A stretch of 31,707 nt of DNA from JBCBTJ01 sp964597685 (GCA_964597685.1 CAZQZC010000011.1:1-31707); one strand, 5' to 3'. Shown: positions 7,867 through 17,464, counted from the stretch's first letter. A program made the numbers and translations. The notes: a model not told the origin generated them from the letters alone.

Positions 7867-10134
7867 CTACCGGGAGAAACGGCGCATCGAGACGGTGATC
7901 GCGGCGGCGAGGAAGAAGGCTGCGTGCAAGCAAAGAACGAGCGCGGCGAGCGCGGCCGGCTCGGCTTCCAGCGCGACGGGCGCACCCGTCGCTGGATCGG
8001 GTTGCAGCACCTCGCCCTCGGATGTGATGAAACCGTCGGTCAGGCCTTCGGTCAGCCAGTAGGCGCTCACGGCGATCTTGCTCGCCCAAACGCCGAGGTC
8101 CGGCAAAGCCGGCACCAGGACGCCGGCCAGCACCAATTGAGGGATCAAAGCCAAGGGCACGATCGTGTTCGCTTGCTCCTGGGTCGAGCTCGCGGCGGAA
8201 ATCAGCAGACCAAGGCCGACGCCCGCCAACGCCCCGATGACCAAAAGACCATACTGGGGCGCGATGTCGCCCGGCACATCCTCGGCGATCAATTGGGTGA
8301 GAAAGAAAACAATACTGATCTGTAGTGTCGCCATGGCGCCTGAAACGGCGAATTTCGACAGAACGAACGCGCCGGCCGACACGCCGACATCGCGCTCTCG
8401 ATGGAAGATCAACGCTTCTCCAACAATGTTGGTCGAGGACGTATTGGTGCCGAGCCAGAGCGACGCCATGCCGAGCAGCATCAGAAGCGAGATTTTCGAG
8501 TTCACCACCTGCGCGCCCTCGCCAAGGTCGCTGTAGGCGTAGCCGACCAAAAGCCCGATCATCAGACTTTGCGCGAACGCGGTGATCAGATTTCCCTGAT
8601 CGGCGAGCGCCAGGCGCGCATTACGGCCGACTAGAATACCGAACTGACGCAGCGGACTTGGCTTGCGCCCCCCAGCGCCGGCCCCGCCCACGGCTTCGGA
8701 CGCAGCAACCTCGCCAACGTCGGACACCACAGGCGGGTTCGCGGCGTCGAACTGCGCCCGCCAATGCTCCGGTCCGTCGGCGTCCAAACGGTCGAATAGA
8801 TCGCCCAGTCGGTTCACGCCAAAAAAATCGAGGGCGCCGCGCGGAGGCCCGCAATAGGTGGGCACGCCGCCCTTGCCCATCACGATCAGCTTGTCGCAAT
8901 ACCGCTCCACATTGGCCAAAGTATGGGTGACGCAGACAATCGTCGTCCCCTGCGCACCGCGCTGGGCGAGCAGCGCCATGATGTCCCGGTCCGTGGCTTC
9001 GTCGAGACCGCTCGTCACTTCATCCAGGAACAGCATACCCGGATCGGACAAGGTTTCGCTCGCCAGGCTCGCGCGTTTTTTCTGCCCACCGCTCAAATGC
9101 GCCACGCGCATGTGCAACCGCTCGTGAAGGTCGACCGCCTCAGCCGACGTTTCGATCAATCCGCGCCGGTTTGCGCCGTCGAGATCGGGCGGCAACCGCA
9201 ATTGAGCGGCGTAGTCGAGCGCCTGGCGCAGGCTGAGCTGTTCGTGCAGCACGTCGTTCTGCGGCACAAAGGCGACATCGTGCTTGAGGGCGGCGAAATG
9301 GGTCGCGAGGTCGAGGCCGTTCATTTTCACCCGGCCGCCGCTCGCCGCATCGCGGCCGGCCATGATTTTCATCAGCGTGGATTTTCCCGACCCGCTCGAG
9401 CCGACGATGCAGACGAATTCTCCCCGATCGACCGATACCGTCACATCCTTCAGGATGCGCAGAAGGCCTGACCCGTCGCGGTTCACGACGTCCTTGCAGA
9501 GCCGTTCGACCACAATCGCCGGCGCGTCGTCGAAGGCGAGCAAGTGTAAAGCCGCGCCATCGAACTCGAACACGCGAGGGCCGAAACTGATCGTATCGCC
9601 CGCCGCCAACCGCGTTTCGGCGCGGATCAGCGCGCCGTTTACGAACGTGCCGTTCGTACTGCCGAGGTCGCGAACCACGGCGCTGGACCAGTCGCGCACG
9701 ATCTCCGCATGCCGGCGAGACACAGCTGGATGGCTGAGCGCGACGCCCTCCGGACCGGGCGAGCGGCCAATGATCGTTCGATCCCCGAGAGGGATCGTCG
9801 TCGGGTCTCCATGGTCGGCCACCGAGTCCGCAACCGGCGCGTGGCCTTCCTCGAGGAGGCGCGCGCGCTGTTCGCCAAAATCAATCCGCGCGCCGGGGGT
9901 GAGGGTGACCGCTCCGGAAACCACCGATCCATTGACCGTTATAGGCGATGAGTCCGACAGGGGCTGAAGAATTGCGCCGCCAGCCGTCGCCGTCAGCGAA
10001 AAGGCGCGGCGCGAGCAATAGGGATCGTCGGGCAACGACACGTCAGCGTCGGCGGACCGCCCAACCACCCAGGGGCCGGAACCCTCCAGCCAGACCACCC
10101 CACGTCCCTCGACCTCTAGCCCGATCCGCGCCAA
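7867..10134 (-). CDS. Double-FHA ABCG-type ABC transporter (half-transporter with ATPase and membrane domain)
   Basis: The 755-residue protein carries, in order: FHA domain 1 (about 18-90), FHA domain 2 (about 113-192, canonical GRS, SRRHAEI, STNGTFVNG), an ABC ATPase (Walker A GSSGSGKST 245-253, LSGGQ 347-351, Walker B MLFLDE 367-372) and a C-terminal membrane domain of about six helices (from residue 500). This layout resembles Rv1747 of Mycobacterium tuberculosis and other FHA-ABCG exporters, where phosphothreonine binding controls export. In FHA1 the SRRH histidine is Ala (SRRAF), so it may bind weakly. The start codon is TTG, supported by AAAGGGGGG six bases upstream. No Ser/Thr kinase is encoded nearby. 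The substrate is unknown. It converges on the NrtR-like gene with nine bases between. Confidence 0.9.
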   Translation of the reverse strand: MARIGLEVEGRGVVWLEGSGPWVVGRSADADVSLPDDPYCSRRAFSLTATAGGAILQPLSDSSPITVNGSVVSGAVTLTPGARIDFGEQRARLLEEGHAPVADSVADHGDPTTIPLGDRTIIGRSPGPEGVALSHPAVSRRHAEIVRDWSSAVVRDLGSTNGTFVNGALIRAETRLAAGDTISFGPRVFEFDGAALHLLAFDDAPAIVVERLCKDVVNRDGSGLLRILKDVTVSVDRGEFVCIVGSSGSGKSTLMKIMAGRDAASGGRVKMNGLDLATHFAALKHDVAFVPQNDVLHEQLSLRQALDYAAQLRLPPDLDGANRRGLIETSAEAVDLHERLHMRVAHLSGGQKKRASLASETLSDPGMLFLDEVTSGLDEATDRDIMALLAQRGAQGTTIVCVTHTLANVERYCDKLIVMGKGGVPTYCGPPRGALDFFGVNRLGDLFDRLDADGPEHWRAQFDAANPPVVSDVGEVAASEAVGGAGAGGRKPSPLRQFGILVGRNARLALADQGNLITAFAQSLMIGLLVGYAYSDLGEGAQVVNSKISLLMLLGMASLWLGTNTSSTNIVGEALIFHRERDVGVSAGAFVLSKFAVSGAMATLQISIVFFLTQLIAEDVPGDIAPQYGLLVIGALAGVGLGLLISAASSTQEQANTIVPLALIPQLVLAGVLVPALPDLGVWASKIAVSAYWLTEGLTDGFITSEGEVLQPDPATGAPVALEAEPAALAALVLCLHAAFFLAAAITVSMRRFSR

Positions 10135-10231
10135 CGTTCGCCCCCCTTTGGCCCCGCCTCAATCAAGGGGAGCGTAGTTCGGACACCGCCGCGGATTCAA
10201 CCGACGAACCGGTCAGATCGATTTCAACAGC

Positions 10232-10702
10232 CTAGACGTGACGGCTGAAAGACGCGTGCTGGCAATCCCGCATGAGACGGTCGAAATCCCGGCCCGACAC
10301 CTGGACGAGGGTCTCGTGGTCGCCGCCTTCGAACCAAATGTCGTCCTGACCGTCCAAACTGGAATCGACCAACGTCTTCAGTCCGTAAGCCTCGCCAATG
10401 GGCGGCACGGCGCCCGTGTCGCAATCATAAAAGAGTTGGCGGATCTCCCGCTCCGTCGCGAGGCCCATTCGCCGCTCGATGAGATCCTGCAAGCGCTGGA
10501 GGTCGACGCGGTGGCTGCTCGGCACAACGGCGACGACATAACCCTTCTCATGGTGGACGACGACGGATTTCGCGAGTTGATCGCCGGGAACATGTGCGGC
10601 CTGCGCCGTCTCGCTGGACGAAGCGCTGCGCGCATGGGCGACGGCCTTGTAACGCACGCCCGCTGCCTCAAGAAAGTCTTTGACACGTTTTGCGATCGAC
10701 AT
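10232..10702 (-). CDS. YbaK/ProX-type aminoacyl-tRNA deacylase
   Basis: The 156-residue product is a compact YbaK/EbsC-like domain: SSSETAQAAHV, then AKSVVVHHEKGYVVAVVPSSHRVDL with the conserved lysine (K45), and later GAVPPIGEAYGLKTLVD (the GxxPPxG motif) and IWFEGGDHETLVQVS. Members hydrolyse mischarged tRNAs such as Cys-tRNAPro or Ala-tRNAPro. Which tRNA is edited cannot be told. GGGAGAGG precedes the ATG. It lies 130 bases after ndh and 97 bases before the FHA transporter on the same strand. Confidence 0.85.
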   Translation of the reverse strand: MSIAKRVKDFLEAAGVRYKAVAHARSASSSETAQAAHVPGDQLAKSVVVHHEKGYVVAVVPSSHRVDLQRLQDLIERRMGLATEREIRQLFYDCDTGAVPPIGEAYGLKTLVDSSLDGQDDIWFEGGDHETLVQVSGRDFDRLMRDCQHASFSRHV

Positions 10703-10832
10703 GGGCCTCTCCCTGCTGGCGACAGCCGGGCGAGGCGTAGGGGGCCGCTTTGATCAGCACCGGCGCTTCGCACCCGGCCAGATTGTGCAGCAGGGTGCCC
10801 GAACACCCAATATTAGGCAAGGGCGGGCGCGG

Positions 10833-12215
10833 TCAGTGAAGCTTCAGCTTCGGCCGGACGACCTGGTTCACATGTCCCATCGCGATCAAACCAAGGCCCC
10901 TGAGCCAGCCATGAATCGCCATCAAATGCATCCGGTAGAGAGAGACATAGACAAACCGCGCCAGCCGCCCTTCCACGGCCATTCGTCCGCCGACGAGGTT
11001 GCCCATTAAAGAGCCGACGGTGCCGAACCGGCTGAGGGAGACGAGCGAGCCGCGGTCCATGTACTCGAATGACTTCAGGCTTTTCCCGGCGATGACAGCG
11101 TTCAAGTTTCGAAACGCCGTCTCCGCCATTTGGTGAGCGGTCTGGGCGCGCGGGGGCACGGGGCGTTCGGCCCCGTCCGGCGTGTACGCCGCGCAATCCC
11201 CAATGGCGAAGATCCGATCGTCCCGGGTCGTCTGCAGTGTTGGACCAACAATCAATTGGTTAGCGCGATTTGTTTCCAGCCCTGCGAAACCTTGAAGATA
11301 GTCCGGCGCTTTGACTCCAGCCGCCCAGACCTTGAGGTCAGCGGGGTAAACGCCGCCGTCCTTGGTCTTGATCTCGGTATCCGTAACGTCGCTCACCATC
11401 GCGCCCGTGACGACCCGAACGCCAAGATCCTCCAGTTCCGCCAGCGCGGCCTCGGCGAGTTTTTCCGGCAGCGCCGGCAAGATGCGCGGACCAGCCTCCA
11501 GCAGCGTGACCTTGAGACGGCTTTCGTCAAACACTTCCAGGCCGTAATCGCGCAACGCGGCGGCGGCGTTGTATAATTCGGCCGCCAATTCCACGCCCGT
11601 TGCGCCGCCGCCGACGATGCCGACGCGAACATATTCGTCGGCGTCTTCCGCATACATCATCGTCCGCGACACGCGCAGGCACTGGTTCAACAGGCGATTG
11701 CGGAACGCGTCGGCGTCCTTCCGGCTGTCCAGGAACAAGCAATGCTCGCGGACGCCCGGCGTACCGAAATCGTTCGACACCGACCCGATGGCGATCACGA
11801 GGTAATCGTAACGAATACGGTGCTCGCCCATGAGCATGGCGCCGTCGTCGTCGTAGAGCGGCGCGACCACAACCTCGCGTGCGTCGCGATCAACATCCTG
11901 CAAGCTGCCTTGAAAGAACCGATACCCCCAGCGATGCGCGTGGGCGCCGTAGCCAACCTCGTCGAGATTGGCGTCGAGGGAGCCCGCGGCGACTTCGTGG
12001 AGAAGCGGCTTCCAAACGTGGGTGCGATTGCGCTCCAACAGGATGATGTCGAAATGCTTGCGGTCGTACTTCGCGCCAAGCTTCGCGGCGAGTTCAAGCC
12101 CGCCGGCGCCGCCGCCGACGATGACAATCTGCGTCTTCTTTTTCGTCGCGGTGTCGCGCCGTTTGGTTGGGATCGCCGTAACTTCAGGCGCGGATGCGGA
12201 TTGCGTGTCGGGCAT
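10833..12215 (-). CDS. ndh: Type II NADH dehydrogenase
   Basis: This 460-residue flavoprotein should oxidise NADH and reduce quinone at the inner membrane face without pumping protons. The FAD-binding Rossmann motif VIVGGGAGGLELA is at residues 31-43, and the NAD-binding motif VGIVGGGATGVELA at about 198-211. WAAGVKAPD and FAIGDCA complete the FAD site. The C-terminal part (RFVYVSLYRMHLMAIHGWLRGLGL) is amphipathic and probably anchors it to the membrane. The first 25 residues are polar and may be an extension. It starts 15 bases after the DUF3667 gene, so they are likely one transcript. Confidence 0.92.
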   Translation of the reverse strand: MPDTQSASAPEVTAIPTKRRDTATKKKTQIVIVGGGAGGLELAAKLGAKYDRKHFDIILLERNRTHVWKPLLHEVAAGSLDANLDEVGYGAHAHRWGYRFFQGSLQDVDRDAREVVVAPLYDDDGAMLMGEHRIRYDYLVIAIGSVSNDFGTPGVREHCLFLDSRKDADAFRNRLLNQCLRVSRTMMYAEDADEYVRVGIVGGGATGVELAAELYNAAAALRDYGLEVFDESRLKVTLLEAGPRILPALPEKLAEAALAELEDLGVRVVTGAMVSDVTDTEIKTKDGGVYPADLKVWAAGVKAPDYLQGFAGLETNRANQLIVGPTLQTTRDDRIFAIGDCAAYTPDGAERPVPPRAQTAHQMAETAFRNLNAVIAGKSLKSFEYMDRGSLVSLSRFGTVGSLMGNLVGGRMAVEGRLARFVYVSLYRMHLMAIHGWLRGLGLIAMGHVNQVVRPKLKLH

Positions 12216-12230
12216 GGCTGGCGATTAGTC

Positions 12231-13214
12231 TTACACTTGGGACACGCCGATGACGAGCAGAAGGATCGTGAGCGTGAAGACAGACACCGTGGTCAATCCA
12301 AGCAACACGAACATGCGCGCCGCCGACATGATCCGACCCGTTCCGTAAACGGTGCGCAGCATGCGGTAGAGATAAATCGCGGGGGCCAGAAAGAACACCG
12401 GCGCCGCCCATCCGCCGATAAAGAACCCCGCTCCTAGAAGAACGACGCTGAGCAAATAGATGAAGGTCTGAAAATGCAGCGCCGTGATGACATGATCGTA
12501 GACGAACAGGCCACGCCGCCACGCGTAGACGAGCGTCAGGAATAGCGCGAACACTGGAAACAGGAGCAGCGACAGGCGCGGCGCCCATTCCTGAAGGATC
12601 ATCTGGAGAAGGGTCTGGTTTTCATAGGCGTTGATCAATTGATCAACAATGACCCGAGCCCGGCGCATTCGTTTGCTGTCAGGATCGCCAAACTCTTCCA
12701 GTAGGATGTCGTACACCGCCTCGCGGTTCACGCTGCCATCTTCGTTTAGCAGATCGCTCGCATTGGCCTGGGCGCCGGCGATCTGGACTTGGACATCGGA
12801 TTCCGCAACGGCCGACGGGTCAAAGCGCACCTCCTCCGGCGCGCTGCGTTCGATCAACCCGAAGACGACGCCGAAGAAGACGAGGCTTGCGATGAGATAC
12901 AAACGGAACGGCGGCACGTAAGCCGCCCGCTTGCCTTCGAGATAGGCCTTCGTCACCTTTCCGGGAGAGATCATCAAAGCCGGGAGCGTGCGCGCCAAGC
13001 GGCCGTCGAACGAAAAGGTCTCAGCAACGATCTCGCCGATGAGTTTGACGAGCGGACGGTGGAAATTCTTGTTGAGCTGTCCGCAATTCGGGCAGTACTT
13101 CTCGACCGTGTCCGCCCCGCAATTGCTGCAAATGGCCCGTCTCCCCCCCCTTGCGACGGGGTCCGTCAAGGCGCCAGCCGACGCCATGCCTGCGGTTTCC
13201 AGCTCCGTACTCAT
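12231..13214 (-). CDS. DUF3667-type zinc-ribbon membrane protein
   Basis: The 327-residue protein opens with a zinc ribbon, C29-x2-C32 and C41-x2-C44 (CSNCG, CPNCG), followed by FSFDGRLARTLPALMISPGKV, a DUF3667-like signature, and about four or five membrane helices (first LYLIASLVFFGVVFGLI near 105-121, last ending IGV). A soluble region around 125-200 sits between the first and second helices. Function is unknown. GGGGACGAG precedes the ATG. It lies between oppA (24 bases upstream) and ndh (15 bases downstream), implying co-transcription with both. Confidence 0.75.
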   Translation of the reverse strand: MSTELETAGMASAGALTDPVARGGRRAICSNCGADTVEKYCPNCGQLNKNFHRPLVKLIGEIVAETFSFDGRLARTLPALMISPGKVTKAYLEGKRAAYVPPFRLYLIASLVFFGVVFGLIERSAPEEVRFDPSAVAESDVQVQIAGAQANASDLLNEDGSVNREAVYDILLEEFGDPDSKRMRRARVIVDQLINAYENQTLLQMILQEWAPRLSLLLFPVFALFLTLVYAWRRGLFVYDHVITALHFQTFIYLLSVVLLGAGFFIGGWAAPVFFLAPAIYLYRMLRTVYGTGRIMSAARMFVLLGLTTVSVFTLTILLLVIGVSQV

Positions 13215-13238
13215 CTCGTCCCCAGCCCGCGGCCGCCG

Positions 13239-14852
13239 CTATTCCGAGCGGCAGAGATACCGCGAGCGGTTCTTCTCCTGCGGATTGTCGACCCAACCGG
13301 TTAGTTTTGGATCAACAAGGTTTTTCGTCACCTGATACCACATCGGCGCAATCGCGGATTCCTCCAACATGATCGTCTCCGCCTGAGCGAGTATTTCGGC
13401 GCGTTTCTCCAGGTCGAGCTCGAGGCTCGAAGCCGAAAGCAGCGCATCGTATTCGGGATTGGCGTAATCGCCGTAGTTTTGCTGGCCCGTCGAGCTTTCG
13501 AGCAGGAACAGGTAATTGAACGGATCGTCGAAATCCGCCACCCAACCGGCGTCGGAGACCTCGAAATCGTTTTGGCGCAGGCGAGCGTAGAGGACCTTGG
13601 TGTCCTGCTTGACGATGGTTGGACGCACCCAGTCCGCGATCTCGCGCCAATTGGCCTGGGCGACGGGCGGCGGCTTGTTGTTGTCGTCGGTGGAGCGGTG
13701 GATGAACTCGAATTCCAGGGGATTGTCGGGACCGAAGCCAGCTTCCTCGAGAAGGCTGCGCGCCTCCGCCAGGCGCGCCTCGCGGTTCATCGATTTCCAG
13801 CTCACCTGAGGCCGATCGACCTCGTAATTGGCGATGCCCGGCGGGACGAGGCTATAAGCCGGCACATAGCCTGGGGTCAGGACTTCGCCGGTCAGGAATT
13901 CCCGATCAAGCGCCATGGAGAGCGCCTTGCGAACATCCGGATTGTCGAAGGGCGGCTGCGTGCCGTTGAAGCTCCAATAGGTCGTAATCAGCGCTGGGGA
14001 TGTGCGCACCCACCCCGGCAGACGGGCTTCCAGCTCAGCCTTCTTCGCACCGTCGAAGGCGTTGTTGATGTCCATGTCGCCGGCCTCGATCCGGCGCACG
14101 GCGGCCTCGAGATCTTCCAGCTCCAGATAGACCACGCGCTCGAAACAAAGTTCGTCCGCGCCCGCCCAAAGCGGGTTCTTCTCGGTCACCAATTGGTCGC
14201 CGGTGCGCCAGTAGACCAGTTTGTAAGGTCCGTTGACGACGATGTTCTCCGGCTGGATCCACGCGTCGCCATACTGCTCCACCACGTGGCGCGGCACAGG
14301 ATAGCTCGAATAATGCGATAGGAGGCCGAGGAGATAGGGGGCCGGCGTCTCCAGTGTGATCTCCAGCGTCTGGTCGTCGATCGCCCGCACGCCAAGCTCT
14401 TCCGGCGATGCGTCGCCATTGTTCACAGCTGCAGCGTTTTTCACGACGTAAAGAAGAGCTGCGTATTGCGAGGCCGTTTCAGGGTTTTGGATCCGCCGAA
14501 GCGCGTAGACGAAATCCTCCGCTGTCAGCGGAACACCGTCGGACCAGACCGTTTCACGCAGTTCGAACGTCCAGGTCAGGGCGTCGGCGCTGACCTCATA
14601 GCGCTCCGCCACGCCGGGGACGGGCTTGCCGTCCGGCCCGTCGGTCATCAGGCCGACGAACATGTCGCCGATGATGAAATCCTCCCATTGGGCCGAGGAT
14701 TTGTGCGGGTCGAGCGTGTCGACTTTAGCCGAAATGCCACGCCGCAATGTGGGCACGCGCTCGGCCGCGTCGGAGCCATTTCCGTTTCCGCCCCCACACG
14801 CGGCGAGCACACTTGCCGAAGCGGCGATGAACCAATGTGATCGGCGGATCAT
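13239..14852 (-). CDS. oppA: Oligopeptide ABC transporter substrate-binding lipoprotein
   Basis: This 537-residue protein is a family-5 extracellular solute-binding protein. It has a lipoprotein signal MIRRSHWFIAASASVLAAC, then the family pattern TLRRGISAKVDTLDPHKSS, VPGVAERYEVSADALTWTF and LRETVWSDGVPLTAEDFVYA. It should capture peptides in the periplasm and deliver them to the OppBC channel. The chosen ATG has AAAGG eight bases upstream and starts directly at the signal peptide; an upstream frame extension to 14951 lacks a signal and overlaps oppC. The oppB-oppC-oppA order differs from E. coli oppABCDF, and no ATPase genes follow. Confidence 0.92.
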   Translation of the reverse strand: MIRRSHWFIAASASVLAACGGGNGNGSDAAERVPTLRRGISAKVDTLDPHKSSAQWEDFIIGDMFVGLMTDGPDGKPVPGVAERYEVSADALTWTFELRETVWSDGVPLTAEDFVYALRRIQNPETASQYAALLYVVKNAAAVNNGDASPEELGVRAIDDQTLEITLETPAPYLLGLLSHYSSYPVPRHVVEQYGDAWIQPENIVVNGPYKLVYWRTGDQLVTEKNPLWAGADELCFERVVYLELEDLEAAVRRIEAGDMDINNAFDGAKKAELEARLPGWVRTSPALITTYWSFNGTQPPFDNPDVRKALSMALDREFLTGEVLTPGYVPAYSLVPPGIANYEVDRPQVSWKSMNREARLAEARSLLEEAGFGPDNPLEFEFIHRSTDDNNKPPPVAQANWREIADWVRPTIVKQDTKVLYARLRQNDFEVSDAGWVADFDDPFNYLFLLESSTGQQNYGDYANPEYDALLSASSLELDLEKRAEILAQAETIMLEESAIAPMWYQVTKNLVDPKLTGWVDNPQEKNRSRYLCRSE

Positions 14853-14925
14853 GGCGAACCTTTCTAGAATCTGTTTATCGGCGAGGATGCTCGCAAAGAC
14901 GTGATGACTTGGAAAGTCCTGCTGC

Positions 14926-15840
14926 TCAGCGGTCTTTCGGGTCCAGCGCATCCCGCAACCCGTCCCCGATGAAATTCAGGCAGAGGAGCGTCGTCGCCAT
15001 GGCGACCGCGGGCGCCAGCAGCATCCAAGGGCGCTCCTGCATCTCCTTCGAGCCGTCGGAGATCAAAACGCCAAGGGACGTCAGAGGCTCGTTCACGCCA
15101 AGGCCGAGGAACGAAAGAAAGCTCTCGGCCAGGATGACGACGGGAATCGTCAACGTCACGTACACCGCCACCGGTCCAATCACGTTGGGCAGGATGTGGC
15201 GGCGGATGATGGCGGGCGAGCCAACGCCGGCGGCCCGCGCGGCCTCGATGAATTCCTTGTTCTTCAAGGTCAGCGTCTGGCCGCGCACGATGCGCGCCAT
15301 GGTCAACCACTCGATCGCGCCGATGGCCGCGAAGATGAGAAAGATGTTCCGCTCGAAAATCGTCAGCAGCAGGATAACGAAGAAGATGAACGGCATCGCA
15401 TAGAGCACGTCGACGATGCGCATCATGACATTGTCCACCCGCCCGCCAATGAAGCCGGCCGTCGCGCCCCAGGTGACGCCGATCAACAAACTGACGCTCG
15501 TCGCCACAATTCCAACGATCATCGAGATCCGGAGCCCGGCCATAAGCCGCGCGACAAGGTCGCGACCCTGCTGGTCTGTTCCGAGGAGGTGGAGATTGTC
15601 GAAGGTCGGGGCGATCTTCACGCGATCCGTGTAAATGGTGTCGAAGCTGTGGACCCAGAGAAACGGTCCGATAAAGGCGAAGGCGACCATGACGCCGAGA
15701 ATCCACATGGAGACGACCGCCGCCTTGTTGCGGAACAGGCGCACCCGCGCATCGTCCCAGAGCGAACGCCCGACGGCGGCCTGAACGACGGGCGCTTCGA
15801 TGTCCGCCGGGTCGCGGGCGATATCGTCTGCGCTTCGCAT
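14926..15840 (-). CDS. oppC: Oligopeptide ABC transporter permease
   Basis: The 304-residue inner-membrane protein has an N-terminal cytoplasmic tail, a first helix (AAVVSMWILGVMVAFAFIG), a periplasmic region with HLLGTDQQGRDLVAR, and five further helices. The EAA loop that contacts the ATPase reads EAARAAGVGSPAIIRRHILPN. It ends with NFIGDGLRDALDPK, typical of OppC/DppC. The ATG shares its A with the oppB stop (TGATG), so the two are translationally coupled. Confidence 0.92.
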   Translation of the reverse strand: MRSADDIARDPADIEAPVVQAAVGRSLWDDARVRLFRNKAAVVSMWILGVMVAFAFIGPFLWVHSFDTIYTDRVKIAPTFDNLHLLGTDQQGRDLVARLMAGLRISMIVGIVATSVSLLIGVTWGATAGFIGGRVDNVMMRIVDVLYAMPFIFFVILLLTIFERNIFLIFAAIGAIEWLTMARIVRGQTLTLKNKEFIEAARAAGVGSPAIIRRHILPNVIGPVAVYVTLTIPVVILAESFLSFLGLGVNEPLTSLGVLISDGSKEMQERPWMLLAPAVAMATTLLCLNFIGDGLRDALDPKDR

Positions 15841-16811
15841 CAATCGTATCTCACCTTGGGATCGAGCACGGCGTAAAGCACGTCGGCGAGCAGGTTTAAG
15901 AGAACGATCAGGCCCGCGTAGACGATGATCGCCCCCATCACCAGCGTGTAGTCGCGATTGATGGCCCCATCGACGAAGTAAGACCCCATGCCCGGCAAGC
16001 CGAAGATCCGCTCAATCACCACCGAACCTGTCATCACCCGCGCCGACGCCGGGCCGGCGTAAGAGATCAGCGGCATCAAAGCTGCGGGAAGCGCATGGCG
16101 GACGATGACGTCGCCCTCAGACAGCCCCTTCCCACGCGCGGTACGGATATAGTTTGACCGCATCGTCTCGATGATGGAGGCGCGCATGAGACGGGAGATG
16201 ATCGCCACCTGCGGCAAAGCGAGGGTCAAGACCGGAAGGGTCATATTGTAAGGCGTCATGCCGATATTGGGGTATTCGCCCAGCCCTCCGGCGGCGAACC
16301 AGCCGAGGCTCAACGCGAACAGAAGAACAAAAATCGGTCCCGTGACGAACGGCGGAATGGAGATCCCAGCCATGGCGAAGCCCATCACCGAATAATCGCC
16401 GGCGGTGTTCTGTCTCAGGCCGGCGAAGATCCCAAGCGCCGCGCCCAGGATCAGCGCCGTGAGCATCGCCAGGCCGCCAACGGCGAGACTGATCGGCAGG
16501 CCGTCGGCGATCAGATCGTTCACGCTTTTGCCGAGCGTCTTATAAGAAGGCCCGAAATCCCCGACGAGCACGCCGCCGACATAATCGAAGTATTGTTCAT
16601 GGAGCGGCTTATCGAGGCCGAATTTTTCAGCGATCGCCCGCTCGGTCGCCGCCGGCAGTTTCCGCTCTCCGTCGAAGGGGCCGCCAGGGGCCGCCCGCAT
16701 CATCAGGAACGCCATCGTCACGATCACGAGCATGGTGGGTATTGCAATTAACAGTCGTCGGGCGGCGTAAGCCCAAGGCACGCGGGCGAAAGCTCGGCGG
16801 GCGGATGACAC
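15840..16811 (-). CDS. oppB: Oligopeptide ABC transporter permease
   Basis: The 323-residue protein has six membrane helices, starting RRLLIAIPTMLVIVTMAFLM, then GGPFDGERKLP and FGLDKPLHEQY, typical of OppB/DppB. The EAA-type loop reads RTARGKGLSEGDVIVRHALP. The GTG at 16811 is chosen because AAAGGC lies nine bases upstream and the protein then begins close to the first helix as in relatives; a TTG at 16832 would add seven residues but has no ribosome site. With oppC and oppA it forms the membrane and binding parts of a peptide importer lacking local ATPases. It is divergent from the gene at 16929. Confidence 0.9.
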   Translation of the reverse strand: MSSARRAFARVPWAYAARRLLIAIPTMLVIVTMAFLMMRAAPGGPFDGERKLPAATERAIAEKFGLDKPLHEQYFDYVGGVLVGDFGPSYKTLGKSVNDLIADGLPISLAVGGLAMLTALILGAALGIFAGLRQNTAGDYSVMGFAMAGISIPPFVTGPIFVLLFALSLGWFAAGGLGEYPNIGMTPYNMTLPVLTLALPQVAIISRLMRASIIETMRSNYIRTARGKGLSEGDVIVRHALPAALMPLISYAGPASARVMTGSVVIERIFGLPGMGSYFVDGAINRDYTLVMGAIIVYAGLIVLLNLLADVLYAVLDPKVRYD

Positions 16812-16928
16812 GTCGATGACGCCTTTGTGCAATCAAACCGAAGCGCCGCGCGCTTGGCCGCGTCGCTTAGAGAGCTTAACTTCCGGACGGATTTCCTTCT
16901 GTCAATCACACAAATCAGGAGCGCGGCC

Positions 16929-17336
16929 GTGGCCGACTTCCGCAAAGTCACAGACTCTTTTTTCGTTTCGCCCCAAATCGACGAAAGCGACCTCGATATC
17001 GCTGCGTCTGAAGGCTTCAAAACGGTTATCTGCAATCGACCGGACGGCGAAGGCGCCGATCAGCCGGCGACAGCCTCGCTCAAAGCGAAGGCCGAATCAT
17101 TGGGGCTTGAATTTGTCGAATTGCCATTCGCCGGCGCGCCGTCGCCCGAAATCGTCGCCAAGCAGGGTGACCTCGTCGCTGCGGCGGAGAAGCCGGTTCT
17201 CGCCTTTTGTCGGTCGGGAACACGATCGATCACGGCATGGGCGCTATCGCAGTCGGGGACCGGCCGCGCTGACGAAATCATCGCCGCCGCCGCCGAGGCC
17301 GGCTACGATTTGGAAGGATTGCGCGCTGGGCTTTGA
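16929..17336 (+). CDS. TIGR01244-family rhodanese/phosphatase-like protein
   Basis: The 135-residue product begins at GTG with AGGAG eight bases upstream (VADFRKVTDSFFVSPQI). It has the family layout: VSPQIDESDLDIAASEGF, then TVICNRPDGE, and the active-site loop CRSGTRS with Cys94 and Arg99. The loop spacing is that of rhodanese (CxxGxR), although the family is related to dual-specificity phosphatases and to the Blh protein fused to MBL enzymes in other bacteria. It may act on sulfane sulfur or a phosphate ester; the sequence does not decide. The next gene, 128 bases on, contains an MBL domain, which recalls the Blh pairing. Confidence 0.75.
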   Translation: MADFRKVTDSFFVSPQIDESDLDIAASEGFKTVICNRPDGEGADQPATASLKAKAESLGLEFVELPFAGAPSPEIVAKQGDLVAAAEKPVLAFCRSGTRSITAWALSQSGTGRADEIIAAAAEAGYDLEGLRAGL

Positions 17337-17464
17337 TGACAATCAATGACCACATTGTGAGCGCATGATCACGCTTGCGCCATAGTGGCGCGGTTGAAAG
17401 CCACAGGCGAGCATGCGACTTACCGATCAACCGAGGCGGTTAACGCCGCGAGGAGGCAGACGCC

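Noticed and set aside
17357..17374. TGTGA and TCACG near each other upstream of the ATP-grasp/MBL gene
   Set aside because: The spacer is eight bases, not six, so it does not fit CRP spacing.
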